A stretch of 34,624 nt of DNA, from positions 1 through 34,624 of the forward strand of contig JAAFIL010000038.1 of assembly GCA_013297775.1 (NCBI GenBank), given 5' to 3'. Made by a program: the position numbers and the translations under genes. This document shows positions 1 to 8,181 of this stretch, piece after piece. The notes under the pieces were generated by a model. That model was not told the origin of the DNA, searched no databases, and was given only the letters and a program-made list of their open reading frames with translations. Numbering within the stretch: position 1 is the stretch's first letter; each line of letters opens with the position of its first letter. The DNA comes from Bacteroidota bacterium (lineage in GTDB: Bacteria > Bacteroidota > Bacteroidia > B-17B0 > Aurantibacillaceae).

Positions 1-1
1 A

Positions 2-1684
2 TCGCTTGTTTTACTGTGGCGGCACCACTCGCAAACCCCTGTTAACTTTATTGTAGGCGATGCTGGCGATTATTACGCTTACCTCACATCCGTATTTATT
101 CATCATAACCTTCAGCACCAAACTGGCGATGCTTGGTATTTACTGAAAACAAGCACAGGAACAATTAATGTGCACAGCGTGGGTGAGGCACTTTTACTAG
201 TACCATTTTTTGCCTTAGGATATGTGTTAGCACTTATTTTTGGAAGTGAATTAAATGGAGTAAGTACACCTTTTCAGCTTACTGTTGCCTTAGCAGGAAT
301 TTCTTATCTATTAGTTGGACTTCATTTTTTAATGCGGCTATTAAATGAACTAGGGTACACTTTTAAAACCAGTTTACTAACGATTAGCTTATTAGTGTTC
401 GGAACAAATTTATTTAATTACACTGTCTTTGAGCCAGCCATGTCGCACGTATATTCGTTCAGTTTGATTAGTATATTTTTATACTATAGTTACCAATTGA
501 CCAATCAAGTTAATCCCGCCAATGTATATAAAACGATGTTAGTTTTGGGCTTAATTGTATTAACTCGGCCAAATAACGTATTTATAATTGCTGCGCCCTT
601 ACTATGGTTTAACTCTAAAACGCAATTATTTGAAGTTATAAAAAAAGTAATTCGCTTGCCTCATTTTTATTGGGCCGTAAGCATGGCTGTTGGTATTATG
701 TTTTTACAAAATTTAATTTGGTACTATCAAAGTGGACAGTTTTTTCACCACACTTATAAAGCCGATGGATTTTATTGGACACAGCCACAAATTTTAAAAC
801 TCTTATTCGGATTTGATAATGGCTTTTTTATTTACACACCCGTTTGCCTTATCTTTTTAACAGGCTTTATTTTTTTATACCGCAGCAACCGTTTTGCATT
901 TTGGGCAGGGCTTTTGTTTTTCGCCGTACTGATTTATTTCTTTGCCGCCTTTTGGGCTTACACATATTTTGATGGTTTAGGCATTCGCGTGTTGGTTGAC
1001 TATTACGCTGTGTTAGCCGTAATTGGAGCGAAGGTTAGTGAGTATGTTTTACAATCGCGTACCCACACATTGATGTTTACGCCCTTACTCAGCTTTTTAG
1101 TAGTATTAAATTTAGTTTATTGCTACCAAAATAATCGTGCCATTATTTTACGCGCAGGTATGACCTTTGAACAATGGCGTTACACATTTTTAAAAGTTGG
1201 TAAATCTTATCAAGGTTGTTTAGGAGGAGCTAATGATTTAGAACCTTATGCCAAGACTCGACCCACGGTTTTTGCGAGTATTTTCGATACCTTGAAAGCC
1301 CCTTTTAATTATGCAGGAAAAGAATTTGGATTACAATTAAAAATGGATAGCCTAGGCATAAGCAGCAATCGCTTACACATTAAGTTAGAATTGGAGAGAG
1401 AAGAGCAAACACTAAACAGTAGCAACGAAGCCTTAGTATGTTTACAATTTGAACGCCAAGAAGAATTAGGTAAAGCCTATTTATATTACCCAGTAAAACT
1501 AAACGATGTTCCAAGCACAAAAAAAGCAGATCAAAAAAAACAGTTAAGATATGCCATTAATGTAGGTGGTCAGTTTAAACCTACCGACCGTTTATTGGTT
1601 TACATTTGGAACAAAGGCAAACAAGCATTCCGCATTTCAAAATTTAACTATAAACTCTATAATTACAATTACAGTATAAACTAA
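2..1684 (+). CDS. Polytopic membrane protein, glycosyltransferase-like, 5' end cut by the window
   Basis: The reading frame is open from base 2 with no stop, so the gene begins before the window; the GTG at 170 is probably internal. The residues before it include GDAGDYYAYLTS, which I associate with the N-terminal loop of Bacteroidota membrane proteins related to GT39/ArnT-type glycosyltransferases. About nine to ten hydrophobic segments follow, then a soluble C-terminal tail of roughly 150 residues containing beta-type sequence. It probably uses a lipid-linked sugar donor at the cytoplasmic membrane, but I see no proof of catalysis. The stop lies 5 bp before sufC, so the two are probably co-transcribed, which is odd because the function has no clear link to Fe-S assembly. 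The family call is tentative; membrane location is secure. Confidence 0.7.
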   Translation, partial: SLVLLWRHHSQTPVNFIVGDAGDYYAYLTSVFIHHNLQHQTGDAWYLLKTSTGTINVHSVGEALLLVPFFALGYVLALIFGSELNGVSTPFQLTVALAGISYLLVGLHFLMRLLNELGYTFKTSLLTISLLVFGTNLFNYTVFEPAMSHVYSFSLISIFLYYSYQLTNQVNPANVYKTMLVLGLIVLTRPNNVFIIAAPLLWFNSKTQLFEVIKKVIRLPHFYWAVSMAVGIMFLQNLIWYYQSGQFFHHTYKADGFYWTQPQILKLLFGFDNGFFIYTPVCLIFLTGFIFLYRSNRFAFWAGLLFFAVLIYFFAAFWAYTYFDGLGIRVLVDYYAVLAVIGAKVSEYVLQSRTHTLMFTPLLSFLVVLNLVYCYQNNRAIILRAGMTFEQWRYTFLKVGKSYQGCLGGANDLEPYAKTRPTVFASIFDTLKAPFNYAGKEFGLQLKMDSLGISSNRLHIKLELEREEQTLNSSNEALVCLQFERQEELGKAYLYYPVKLNDVPSTKKADQKKQLRYAINVGGQFKPTDRLLVYIWNKGKQAFRISKFNYKLYNYNYSIN

Positions 1685-1689
1685 AAAAC

Positions 1690-2451
1690 ATGATAAGCAT
1701 TAAAAACTTACACGCATCGGTAGATGGAAAAGCCATTTTAAAAGGCATTAACTTGGAAGTGAAAGCAGGCGAAATACACGCTATTATGGGGCCCAATGGT
1801 TCTGGTAAATCAACCTTGTCGAGCGTATTGGCGGGTAAAGAAGACTACGAGGTAACCGAAGGCGAAGTAGTTTTTAATGGTAAAGATTTGTTAGAGATGG
1901 CGCCCGAAGACCGTGCGCGCGAGGGTTTGTTTTTGGCCTTTCAATACCCAGTCGAAATTCCAGGGGTTAGTAATATTAACTTTTTAAAAACAGCACTTAA
2001 CGAAAAAAGAGCCTATCAAGGTTTAGAACCCATCGAAGCCAAAGATTTTTTAACCTTAGTAAAAGAGAAACAAAAACTAGTAGAGTTAGATGGTAAACTC
2101 GCCAATCGCAGTGTTAACGAAGGGTTTAGCGGTGGTGAAAAAAAACGTAACGAAATTTTTCAGATGGCCATGCTACAACCAACTTTAGCTATACTCGATG
2201 AAACCGACTCGGGCTTAGACATTGACGCCTTACGCGTAGTGGCTAATGGCGTAAACACCCTTAAAACAGATGCTAACGCTTACATTGTTATTACACACTA
2301 TCAACGTTTACTCGATCACATTGTACCCAACTTTGTACATATTCTTTACAACGGCCGCATTGTTAAAAGTGGTGGAAAAGAATTAGCCTTAGAATTGGAA
2401 GCCAAAGGTTACGACGAAATAAAAAAAGAATTTGATATAATTAATGCTTAG
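1690..2451 (+). CDS. sufC: Fe-S cluster assembly ATPase SufC
   Basis: This is the ABC-type ATPase of the SufBCD scaffold, cytosolic despite its ABC fold. Its ATP cycle drives rearrangement of the SufB-SufD partners during Fe-S cluster assembly. The 253 residues match the usual family length. Visible motifs are Walker A GPNGSGKST (residues 34-42), the signature FSGGEKKRNE near 147-156, Walker B LAILDETDSGLD and the switch histidine in ITHYQRLL. It starts 5 bp after the membrane protein gene and ends 12 bp before sufD, so it belongs to the suf operon. SufB, normally encoded just upstream in this phylum, is not in the window. Confidence 0.97.
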   Translation: MISIKNLHASVDGKAILKGINLEVKAGEIHAIMGPNGSGKSTLSSVLAGKEDYEVTEGEVVFNGKDLLEMAPEDRAREGLFLAFQYPVEIPGVSNINFLKTALNEKRAYQGLEPIEAKDFLTLVKEKQKLVELDGKLANRSVNEGFSGGEKKRNEIFQMAMLQPTLAILDETDSGLDIDALRVVANGVNTLKTDANAYIVITHYQRLLDHIVPNFVHILYNGRIVKSGGKELALELEAKGYDEIKKEFDIINA

Positions 2452-2463
2452 TAGCTATTAAAT

Positions 2464-3741
2464 ATGTTAGCAGAAAAAACAAATACAGCGCAACAAATAA
2501 TGGATAGGTTGAGCCACTTTGCTGGAAAGGTAGATTTTATGAGTGATGCCACGCTTACCGAGAGTTTACGTTGCCTCGAAAATCTTGGCTTACCCACCAA
2601 TAAACACGAAGATTATAAATACTGTAATTTAGATGTTATTTTGAAACGCGAGTTTAAGAACATTGAAGCACCCATTGAAAAAACAATGGACTTATCTAAG
2701 TTCAAATTAGAAGATACCATTACTTTGGTTATGCTTAATGGGCAGTTTAACGAAACTCTCAGCGATAAAACCGTTTTAAAAGGCTTGCATATTTCGGCAT
2801 TTTCTAATTTGCAGACCCACGAAAAAAATAAACTTCATAGTTTAAGTGAAACCAATACCGATGCTTTTGTAGCCCTCAACACAGCTTTTAGTGGCTCGGG
2901 TTTTTTCATGCGAATCGAAAAAAACATATCGTTACAAATTCCCATTCATATTTTATACATTTCTAACTCTAGCACCGAAACCCTTGCTAATCCTCGAAAT
3001 TTTATCCACGTAGAGGCAGGTGCTTCGGCAACTGTTATAGAACATTTTGTAAGCATTGAAAACAGTAAAACCTTCACTAATTTTTTAAGTGAGAAATTAA
3101 TAGAACCCAACGCCCGTTTAACTGCTTATACTATTCAAGATGGCGGCAAGCAAAGTTATGCCGTGCATACCAATCAAGTACAAGTGAACCGCGATGGGCA
3201 TTACGATAACACCACCATTACCCTAAGTGGACAAACGGTGCGTAATAATCATAACGTTGTATTAGCTGGAACCAACGGACAGGCTCATCTTTATGGCTTA
3301 TTCAAAATAAACGATACCCAATTAGTTGACAACCACACCCTCATGGATCATCAAGTGCCACATTGCGAAAGTAATGAGTTGTATAAAGGCATCATAGATG
3401 GTAAAAGTACAGGTGTATTTAATGGTAAAATTTTTGTTCGTAAGGATGCGCAAAAAACAAATGCTTACCAAAGCAGTAAAAATATTTTGTTAAGCGACGA
3501 TGCCACCATTAATACCAAACCACAGTTAGAAATTTACGCCGATGATGTGAAATGCTCGCATGGCACATCTACCGGAAAAATAGATGAACAAGCTTTGTTT
3601 TACTTAAATGCGCGTGGTATTGGTAAAGAAAGCGGTACCCGCTTACTATTACAAGCCTTTATGGGCGAAGTAACCAATCAATTAGAAGTAGATAGCCTTA
3701 AACATCTGGTAGAACAACGCTTGGTTTATTTAAACGATTAA
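2464..3741 (+). CDS. sufD: Fe-S cluster assembly protein SufD
   Basis: SufD is the SufB paralogue that pairs with SufB and SufC in the SufBC2D scaffold. Its 425 residues fit the family. The C-terminal half shows the right-handed beta-helix region typical of SufB/SufD, with HNVVLAGTNGQAHLYG, then the conserved stretch from DHQVPHCESNELYKG to FNGKIFVRKDAQKTNA. ADDVKCSHGTSTGKID and LNARGI follow, as in other SufD C-termini. It sits 12 bp after sufC and 1 bp before sufS, which supports one transcript and coupled translation. Confidence 0.95.
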   Translation: MLAEKTNTAQQIMDRLSHFAGKVDFMSDATLTESLRCLENLGLPTNKHEDYKYCNLDVILKREFKNIEAPIEKTMDLSKFKLEDTITLVMLNGQFNETLSDKTVLKGLHISAFSNLQTHEKNKLHSLSETNTDAFVALNTAFSGSGFFMRIEKNISLQIPIHILYISNSSTETLANPRNFIHVEAGASATVIEHFVSIENSKTFTNFLSEKLIEPNARLTAYTIQDGGKQSYAVHTNQVQVNRDGHYDNTTITLSGQTVRNNHNVVLAGTNGQAHLYGLFKINDTQLVDNHTLMDHQVPHCESNELYKGIIDGKSTGVFNGKIFVRKDAQKTNAYQSSKNILLSDDATINTKPQLEIYADDVKCSHGTSTGKIDEQALFYLNARGIGKESGTRLLLQAFMGEVTNQLEVDSLKHLVEQRLVYLND

Positions 3742-3742
3742 T

Positions 3743-4990
3743 ATGGAAATGAAAACGGTAGATAGCAACATTCATTTAGATGTAGAAGCCATACGTCTTA
3801 ACTTTCCAATACTAACTAAAAAAGTAAATGGTCAAACGTTGGTTTATTTCGATAATGGTGCTACCGTTCAAAAACCAATTGCCGTTATTGATGCCATCAA
3901 TGATTACTACTCGCACTACAATGCTAACATTCACCGAGGGGTACACACGCTCAGTCGCGAAGCCACCGAACTATTTGAACAAGCCCGTCAAACGGTAGCC
4001 GCACACTTTCGTGTTGTAAATCCACAGCAATGTATTTTCACGGCAGGTACAACCGATGGCATTAACATGATTGCACAAGGTTTAGCCAAATCTATTTTAA
4101 AACCAGGCGATGAAATTTTATTAACGGCTTACGAACACCACTCTAATATTTTACCTTGGCAACTTTGGGCGCACGAAAATGGTGGCGTATTAAAAGTAAT
4201 CCCGCTACTCAGCAACCACAGTTTAGATATTGACTCCATTTCCACTTTAATTACAGCCAAAACTAAAGTAATAGCTGTAACACAAGTGAGCAACACGCTA
4301 GGATTAATTACACCGCTTGAACCTCTACTAAAGCTCGCTAAACAACATGGCATCATTACGGTTATAGACGGGGCGCAAGCTGCACCGCATTTACCTGTTG
4401 ACTTAACGGCATTGAATCCCGATTTTTTTGTGTGCAGCGCGCATAAAATGTATGGCCCCACAGGCATTGGTTTATTATACATGCGTGAACAATGGCTAAA
4501 AACCTTGCCTATGGCTAAAACAGGCGGTGGAACCATTAAAACAGTAAGTTTTGAAAAAACGGAATATGCAGAAGGTGCCTTACGCTTTGAGCCAGGAACA
4601 CCTCACATTGCAGGAGCAGTTGGGTTTGCAGCCGCTTTAAAATTTATGAATGCAGTAGGCGTATCAAACATTTACCAACACGAAACCGAATTGGTAAACG
4701 AAGCCCAACACCAATTACTACAGTTGCCTGAGGTAGAAATTTACGGTCAAAGCGAACATAAAGCCGGTGTTATTTCTTTTAATCTCAAAAATGCACATCC
4801 TTTCGATGTTGGAACGTTATTAGATAAATATGGTATTGCCGTTCGAACAGGGCACCATTGCACGCAACCTTTAATGCAATTACTGGGTATTCAAGGTACG
4901 GTGCGTGCATCATTTGCGGTATATAATACCAAAGCCGAGGTTCATCATTTTATTGAAAAATTAAAACGTGTCATTCATTTATTAGCCTAG
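3743..4990 (+). CDS. sufS: Cysteine desulfurase SufS
   Basis: SufS is the PLP-dependent desulfurase that turns L-cysteine into L-alanine plus an enzyme persulfide for Fe-S assembly. The 415 residues show the class V aminotransferase fold: FDNGAT near residue 36, the HRGVHTLSREAT stretch, PLP-binding VIDGAQAAPH, the Schiff-base lysine in SAHKMYGPTG (K235), and the persulfide cysteine in RTGHHCTQP (C373). This is the SufS/CsdA (group II) form, not the IscS form. The gene overlaps neither neighbour but is only 1 bp from each. Sulfur passes to SufE, encoded next. An alternative start two codons downstream (second Met) cannot be excluded. Confidence 0.97.
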   Translation: MEMKTVDSNIHLDVEAIRLNFPILTKKVNGQTLVYFDNGATVQKPIAVIDAINDYYSHYNANIHRGVHTLSREATELFEQARQTVAAHFRVVNPQQCIFTAGTTDGINMIAQGLAKSILKPGDEILLTAYEHHSNILPWQLWAHENGGVLKVIPLLSNHSLDIDSISTLITAKTKVIAVTQVSNTLGLITPLEPLLKLAKQHGIITVIDGAQAAPHLPVDLTALNPDFFVCSAHKMYGPTGIGLLYMREQWLKTLPMAKTGGGTIKTVSFEKTEYAEGALRFEPGTPHIAGAVGFAAALKFMNAVGVSNIYQHETELVNEAQHQLLQLPEVEIYGQSEHKAGVISFNLKNAHPFDVGTLLDKYGIAVRTGHHCTQPLMQLLGIQGTVRASFAVYNTKAEVHHFIEKLKRVIHLLA

Positions 4991-4991
4991 T

Positions 4992-5411
4992 ATGGAAATA
5001 CGCGAAATAGAAAATGAAATTATAGAAGAGTTCGAACTCTTTGGAGACGACTGGGAACAGAAGTACGAACATTTAATTGATTTGGGAAGATCGCTACCTT
5101 TAATTGCGGAACAGTATAAAACTGAGTCCAACATCATACAAGGCTGTCAAAGTAGGGTGTGGTTAAATGCCAGGTATCAAGATGGTAAACTTGTATTTAC
5201 CGCCGATAGTGATGCTATCATTACTAAAGGCATGGTGGCGTTAATGATACGTTTACTAAGTTACCAAACACCCGAAGCTATTATTAAAGCACCTTTGGAG
5301 TTTATAAATAAAATCGGATTAAAAGAACACCTATCGCCAACACGCGCTAATGGTTTGGTGAGTATGATTAAACGCATGAAACAAGAGGCTGTTCAACACC
5401 TCGCTAAATAG
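4992..5411 (+). CDS. sufE: Sulfur acceptor protein SufE
   Basis: SufE takes the persulfide from SufS and passes it to the SufBCD scaffold. The 139-residue length is normal. The acceptor cysteine is in IQGCQSRVWL (C52). The N-terminal helix has the family pattern EFELFGDDWEQKYEHLIDLG, and the LSPTRANGL motif is present near the C-terminus, followed by a basic helix. It starts 1 bp after sufS and ends 13 bp before the DUF59 gene, so it is translated with the operon. Confidence 0.96.
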   Translation: MEIREIENEIIEEFELFGDDWEQKYEHLIDLGRSLPLIAEQYKTESNIIQGCQSRVWLNARYQDGKLVFTADSDAIITKGMVALMIRLLSYQTPEAIIKAPLEFINKIGLKEHLSPTRANGLVSMIKRMKQEAVQHLAK

Positions 5412-5424
5412 AAAGATAATTAGT

Positions 5425-5754
5425 ATGGCTGCCATTATTAAATCTCAAAATACTGAATTAACGCAACGCGTAATAGACGAAATTAAAACTTGTTTCGATC
5501 CTGAAATTCCAGTTGATGTGTGGGAACTTGGTTTAATTTATGAGGTTGAACTTAACGAAGCTAATGAATTAAAATTAGTAATGACATTAACATCTCCCAA
5601 TTGCCCTGCTGCCGAAACGCTTCCTGCCGAGGTCGAAAATAAGTGTAAATTATTACCAGGCATTACTTCAGTTGAACTCAAGCTCACCTTTGAACCTACA
5701 TGGGAGAAAGAAATGATGAGTGAAGTGGCTCAGTTAGAACTTGGATTTATGTAA
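5425..5754 (+). CDS. DUF59/MIP18-family Fe-S maturation protein (SufT-like)
   Basis: A 109-residue protein of the DUF59 (MIP18) family, whose members help mature Fe-S proteins and often sit in suf operons as SufT. The diagnostic stretch is FDPEIPVDVWELGLIYEV near residues 24-41, followed by the conserved cysteine of TSPNCPAAETLP (C60) and a C-terminal FEPTWEKEMMSE. It is the last gene of the suf run; about 790 bp without a convincing gene follow. PaaD-like proteins share the fold, but the suf context favours SufT. Confidence 0.92.
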   Translation: MAAIIKSQNTELTQRVIDEIKTCFDPEIPVDVWELGLIYEVELNEANELKLVMTLTSPNCPAAETLPAEVENKCKLLPGITSVELKLTFEPTWEKEMMSEVAQLELGFM

Positions 5755-5934
5755 AAAATTATTACTTCATAAATTCTGTATAAATTTTGAGTTTATAATG
5801 GAGATAACTCAAAAGCAGTAAAGGTCAAATGCAAACTTATATACCTTCTTTTAACAGTAAATAGGTAGTAGCTCAACAGTTTTTATTTTTATTCAGTTTA
5901 GTAGTAAAAATTCTAACACACTTTTATGTATGTA

Positions 5935-6109
5935 CGTTAACCGAGATTATGCAATAGAAATCTATTACGAGCCGAAATCCCTTCAAAACAGTAAACTTCG
6001 TCACTTTTTCTTCTTCACCATAGAAGCACTATGCCTCAGTCGAAAAAGTACCTGTTTTATTGGGCTTTCGCCTCTCACTAAGATTCCTATTGCATAATCT
6101 CGGTTAATG
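5935..6109. repeat. Full-length palindromic MITE-like element, family A (single copy here)
   Basis: The ends are inverted repeats of 29 bp (5935-5963 and 6081-6109) differing at two positions; the core TAACCGAGATTATGCAATAG is perfect. Similarity between the arms continues inward with gaps: AAAACAG and CACTTTTTC on the left pair with CTGTTTT and GAAAAAGTAC on the right, so nearly the whole element folds on itself. It carries no reading frame. TTAA occurs at both outer ends and could be part of the repeat or a target duplication. Size and structure fit a non-autonomous transposable element; it could also end suf transcription. Confidence 0.75.
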
Positions 6110-6499
6110 CCATTAAAATCAAATAAGTAGATAGTTACTAAATCACTTTACAATAGTTGGTTAGTTAAGGGTCAGGATTTAGTTTATGTTCAAACTACAA
6201 AGGTTTATAATTTTGAGTCGGGCGGAATTTTCAGCACAAATATTGATTCGGAGATTTGAATTTTCGGCTACCGCAAAACTGTCTGTGGAGAATTAAAACC
6301 TACCTATTGTAAATGTGTTGTTACCTGACATGAGTCTTCTCGGTCGAAGTGCTGTTGCGCCAAGGCTTCACTGTTACTTGTGCGTTGGCTTGCAAACTCT
6401 TTTTAATTTTCGTGTATTTGCATTGTGCGAAGATGAAGATAAAAGATGCTTGCAAAAGCATTAGGTTGTTGAAAAGTTACATAAAAATATTATCGTATT

Positions 6500-6533
6500 T
6501 GATAATTATTATCATATTTGCAAATAATTATCA
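6500..6533 (+). promoter_or_regulatory. Inverted repeat and half-site before the DUF6471-methyltransferase genes, possible operator
   Basis: TGATAAT-T-ATTATCA (6500-6514) is a perfect 7-bp inverted repeat around one base. The half-site ATTATCA recurs at 6527-6533, 19 bp after its first occurrence. A TAnnTTTG-type box (TAAATTTG, 6534-6541) follows, but it is only 4 bp before the ATG at 6546 and has no TTG at the expected distance, so a promoter there would give an almost leaderless message. The site may bind a regulator of the restriction-modification genes. The region is AT-rich, so chance palindromes are possible. Confidence 0.35.
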
Positions 6534-6545
6534 TAAATTTGTCGA

Positions 6546-6839
6546 ATGCAAGAAACAGATTGGAACGAAAAAGCTAAACGCTTATTAAAGTCTGAACTTG
6601 TCCGCAGAGGAGTAAGTTCAGAAGATTTAGTCGCCTTGTTAGAAAACATTGGGGTCGAAGAGACGAAAGCGGGTATTGATAGTAAAATTAGTCGTGGTAC
6701 ATTTAGTGCCGCCTTTTTAATACAATGCCTAAATGCAATTGGCGTAAAAACATTTGTTCCCGAAGTAGAAGCTAATATGATTTTATCTGAACCTTTCGTA
6801 TTGTATAAACCCAAAAACATAAAAACTAAAGTCAAGTAA
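6546..6839 (+). CDS. Small DUF6471-family protein, partner of the DNA methyltransferase
   Basis: A 97-residue, probably all-helical cytosolic protein. The stretch from WNEKAKRLLKSELVRRGVSS through LIQCLNAIGV matches my memory of the DUF6471 family, short proteins often encoded beside DNA methyltransferases; the function is not established. The pattern of short helices with KISRGTFSAAFLIQ resembles a helix-turn-helix, so a controller role like that of C proteins is a fair inference only. The stop codon ends 1 bp before the methyltransferase ATG, so the two are translationally linked. An inverted repeat lies directly upstream (6500-6514). The start was chosen because no earlier in-frame start has support. 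Confidence 0.8.
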   Translation: MQETDWNEKAKRLLKSELVRRGVSSEDLVALLENIGVEETKAGIDSKISRGTFSAAFLIQCLNAIGVKTFVPEVEANMILSEPFVLYKPKNIKTKVK

Positions 6840-6840
6840 A

Positions 6841-8181
6841 ATGGAAGCAATTAAGTTTATTGATTTATTCGCTGGTATTGGTGGGCTTCGTCTTGGATTT
6901 GAGGAAGCCTTTAAAAATACTGGATTGAAAACAGAATGTGTAATGACTTCTGAAATAAAACCGTATGGTTTGAAAGTTTTGGAAGCAAATTTTTCTCACG
7001 ATTATTTTGTCGGTGATATTACAAAAGTTAAAAATGAAGCTATTCCAGACTTTGATTTTTTATTAGGTGGGTTTCCTTGCCAGCCCTTTAGTGCTGCTGG
7101 AAATCGTTTAGGATTTACTGACACGAGAGGTACTTTATTTTTTGAAATTGAAAGAATACTTGGACATAAAAAACCCTATGGATTTATTCTTGAAAACGTT
7201 GAAGGACTTGTAAAACACGACCTTGAAAATAAAAAAGATGAAATTGGTAGAACACTTAAAACAATTGTCGAAAAATTAGAAGCACTTGGATATAACACAA
7301 CTTGGAAAGTTTTAAATTCTGCTGATTTTGCACTACCACAAGCAAGGAAAAGAATATTTATTGTAGGCACTTTGAATGAAAAAGTGCAATTAAATAATTT
7401 CCCTGTAAAACGTAAAAAAATTAAAAGCATTTTAGAAAAAGGCTTGCCTTCAATGAAAAGTAAATTTGCTGACTTGCTTTTACAACATTTTACTTTAGAA
7501 GAATTGCACGGAAAATCCATAAAAGACAAACGTGGTGGAGATGATAATATACACAGTTGGGACATTGAATTAAAGGGTAGTATTACAAAAGAGCAATCAA
7601 TTCTACTAAGTAAATTATTTAAAGAAAGGCGAAAAAAACAGTGGTGTGTCGAAATCGGAATTGATTGGATGGATGGAATACCATTGACTTTAGAACAGAT
7701 AAAAACGTTTCACGACTCGCCAAACCTAAAAGAAATATTGGACGATTTGGTAGCTAAAAAATATTTGAAAATTGAACACCCCAAAAGTTTAGTTAGAGAA
7801 GTAACTTTATTAGGGTCTAAAACGTTTCGTCAAGAAAATCCGAAAATTAAAGCAGGTTACAATATTGTTTCGGGCAAATTGAGTTATGAAATAAACAAAA
7901 TACTTGACCCAAATGGAATAACGCCAACACTTGTAGCTACTGATATGGCTCGTCTGGTTGTGCCTAACGGAACAGGATTAAGAAGAATGACACTTCGTGA
8001 AGGGCTTCGGTTGTTCGGTTATCCCGAATGGTTTAAAATGCCAGTAACAGATGGTGAAGGTTTTGACTTACTTGGAAATACTGTTGCTGTAAATGTTGTT
8101 ACTGCGGTTGCCGAAAGGTTAGCAAATGTTTACAAAGAAACTCTCTTAACTTCCAAATTAGAACCCGTGTGTGCTTTGTAG
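6841..8181 (+). CDS. DNA (cytosine-5) methyltransferase, type II
   Basis: A C5-cytosine methyltransferase of the Dcm/HhaI type; 446 residues. Motif I (SAM binding) is FIDLFAGIGGLRLGF at residues 6-20, motif IV has the catalytic Cys in GGFPCQPFSAAG (C80), motif VI is ENVEGL, motif VIII QARKRIFIVGT, and motif X is GNTVAVNVVTAVAERL near the C-terminus. The target recognition region lies between motifs VIII and IX (about residues 190-350). The convergent endonuclease relic resembles the NgoBV type (GGNNCC), which suggests that target, but I cannot read specificity from this protein. Its 3' end overlaps the extended endonuclease frame by about 50 bp. With the endonuclease broken it may now act as an orphan methylase. 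Confidence 0.93.
   Translation: MEAIKFIDLFAGIGGLRLGFEEAFKNTGLKTECVMTSEIKPYGLKVLEANFSHDYFVGDITKVKNEAIPDFDFLLGGFPCQPFSAAGNRLGFTDTRGTLFFEIERILGHKKPYGFILENVEGLVKHDLENKKDEIGRTLKTIVEKLEALGYNTTWKVLNSADFALPQARKRIFIVGTLNEKVQLNNFPVKRKKIKSILEKGLPSMKSKFADLLLQHFTLEELHGKSIKDKRGGDDNIHSWDIELKGSITKEQSILLSKLFKERRKKQWCVEIGIDWMDGIPLTLEQIKTFHDSPNLKEILDDLVAKKYLKIEHPKSLVREVTLLGSKTFRQENPKIKAGYNIVSGKLSYEINKILDPNGITPTLVATDMARLVVPNGTGLRRMTLREGLRLFGYPEWFKMPVTDGEGFDLLGNTVAVNVVTAVAERLANVYKETLLTSKLEPVCAL

Larger units (their letters stand above)
5755..6545. other. Intergenic stretch between the suf operon and the methyltransferase module
   Basis: No convincing gene lies in these 791 bases. The stretch holds a 175-bp palindromic element (5935-6109) and, at its right end, a very AT-rich segment with an inverted repeat just before the DUF6471 gene. 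A reading frame at 6349-6588 has no recognisable protein features and overlaps the control region and the start of the next gene in another frame; I do not call it. Confidence 0.6.

Noticed and set aside
4129-4536. 135-codon minus-strand frame inside sufS
   Set aside because: It is the shadow of a strongly supported gene; the peptide has no family character.
6349-6588. A 79-codon frame on the plus strand before the DUF6471 gene
   Set aside because: No family features, biased hydrophobic-basic make-up from AT-rich DNA, and it overlaps the control region and start of the well-supported DUF6471 gene in another frame.
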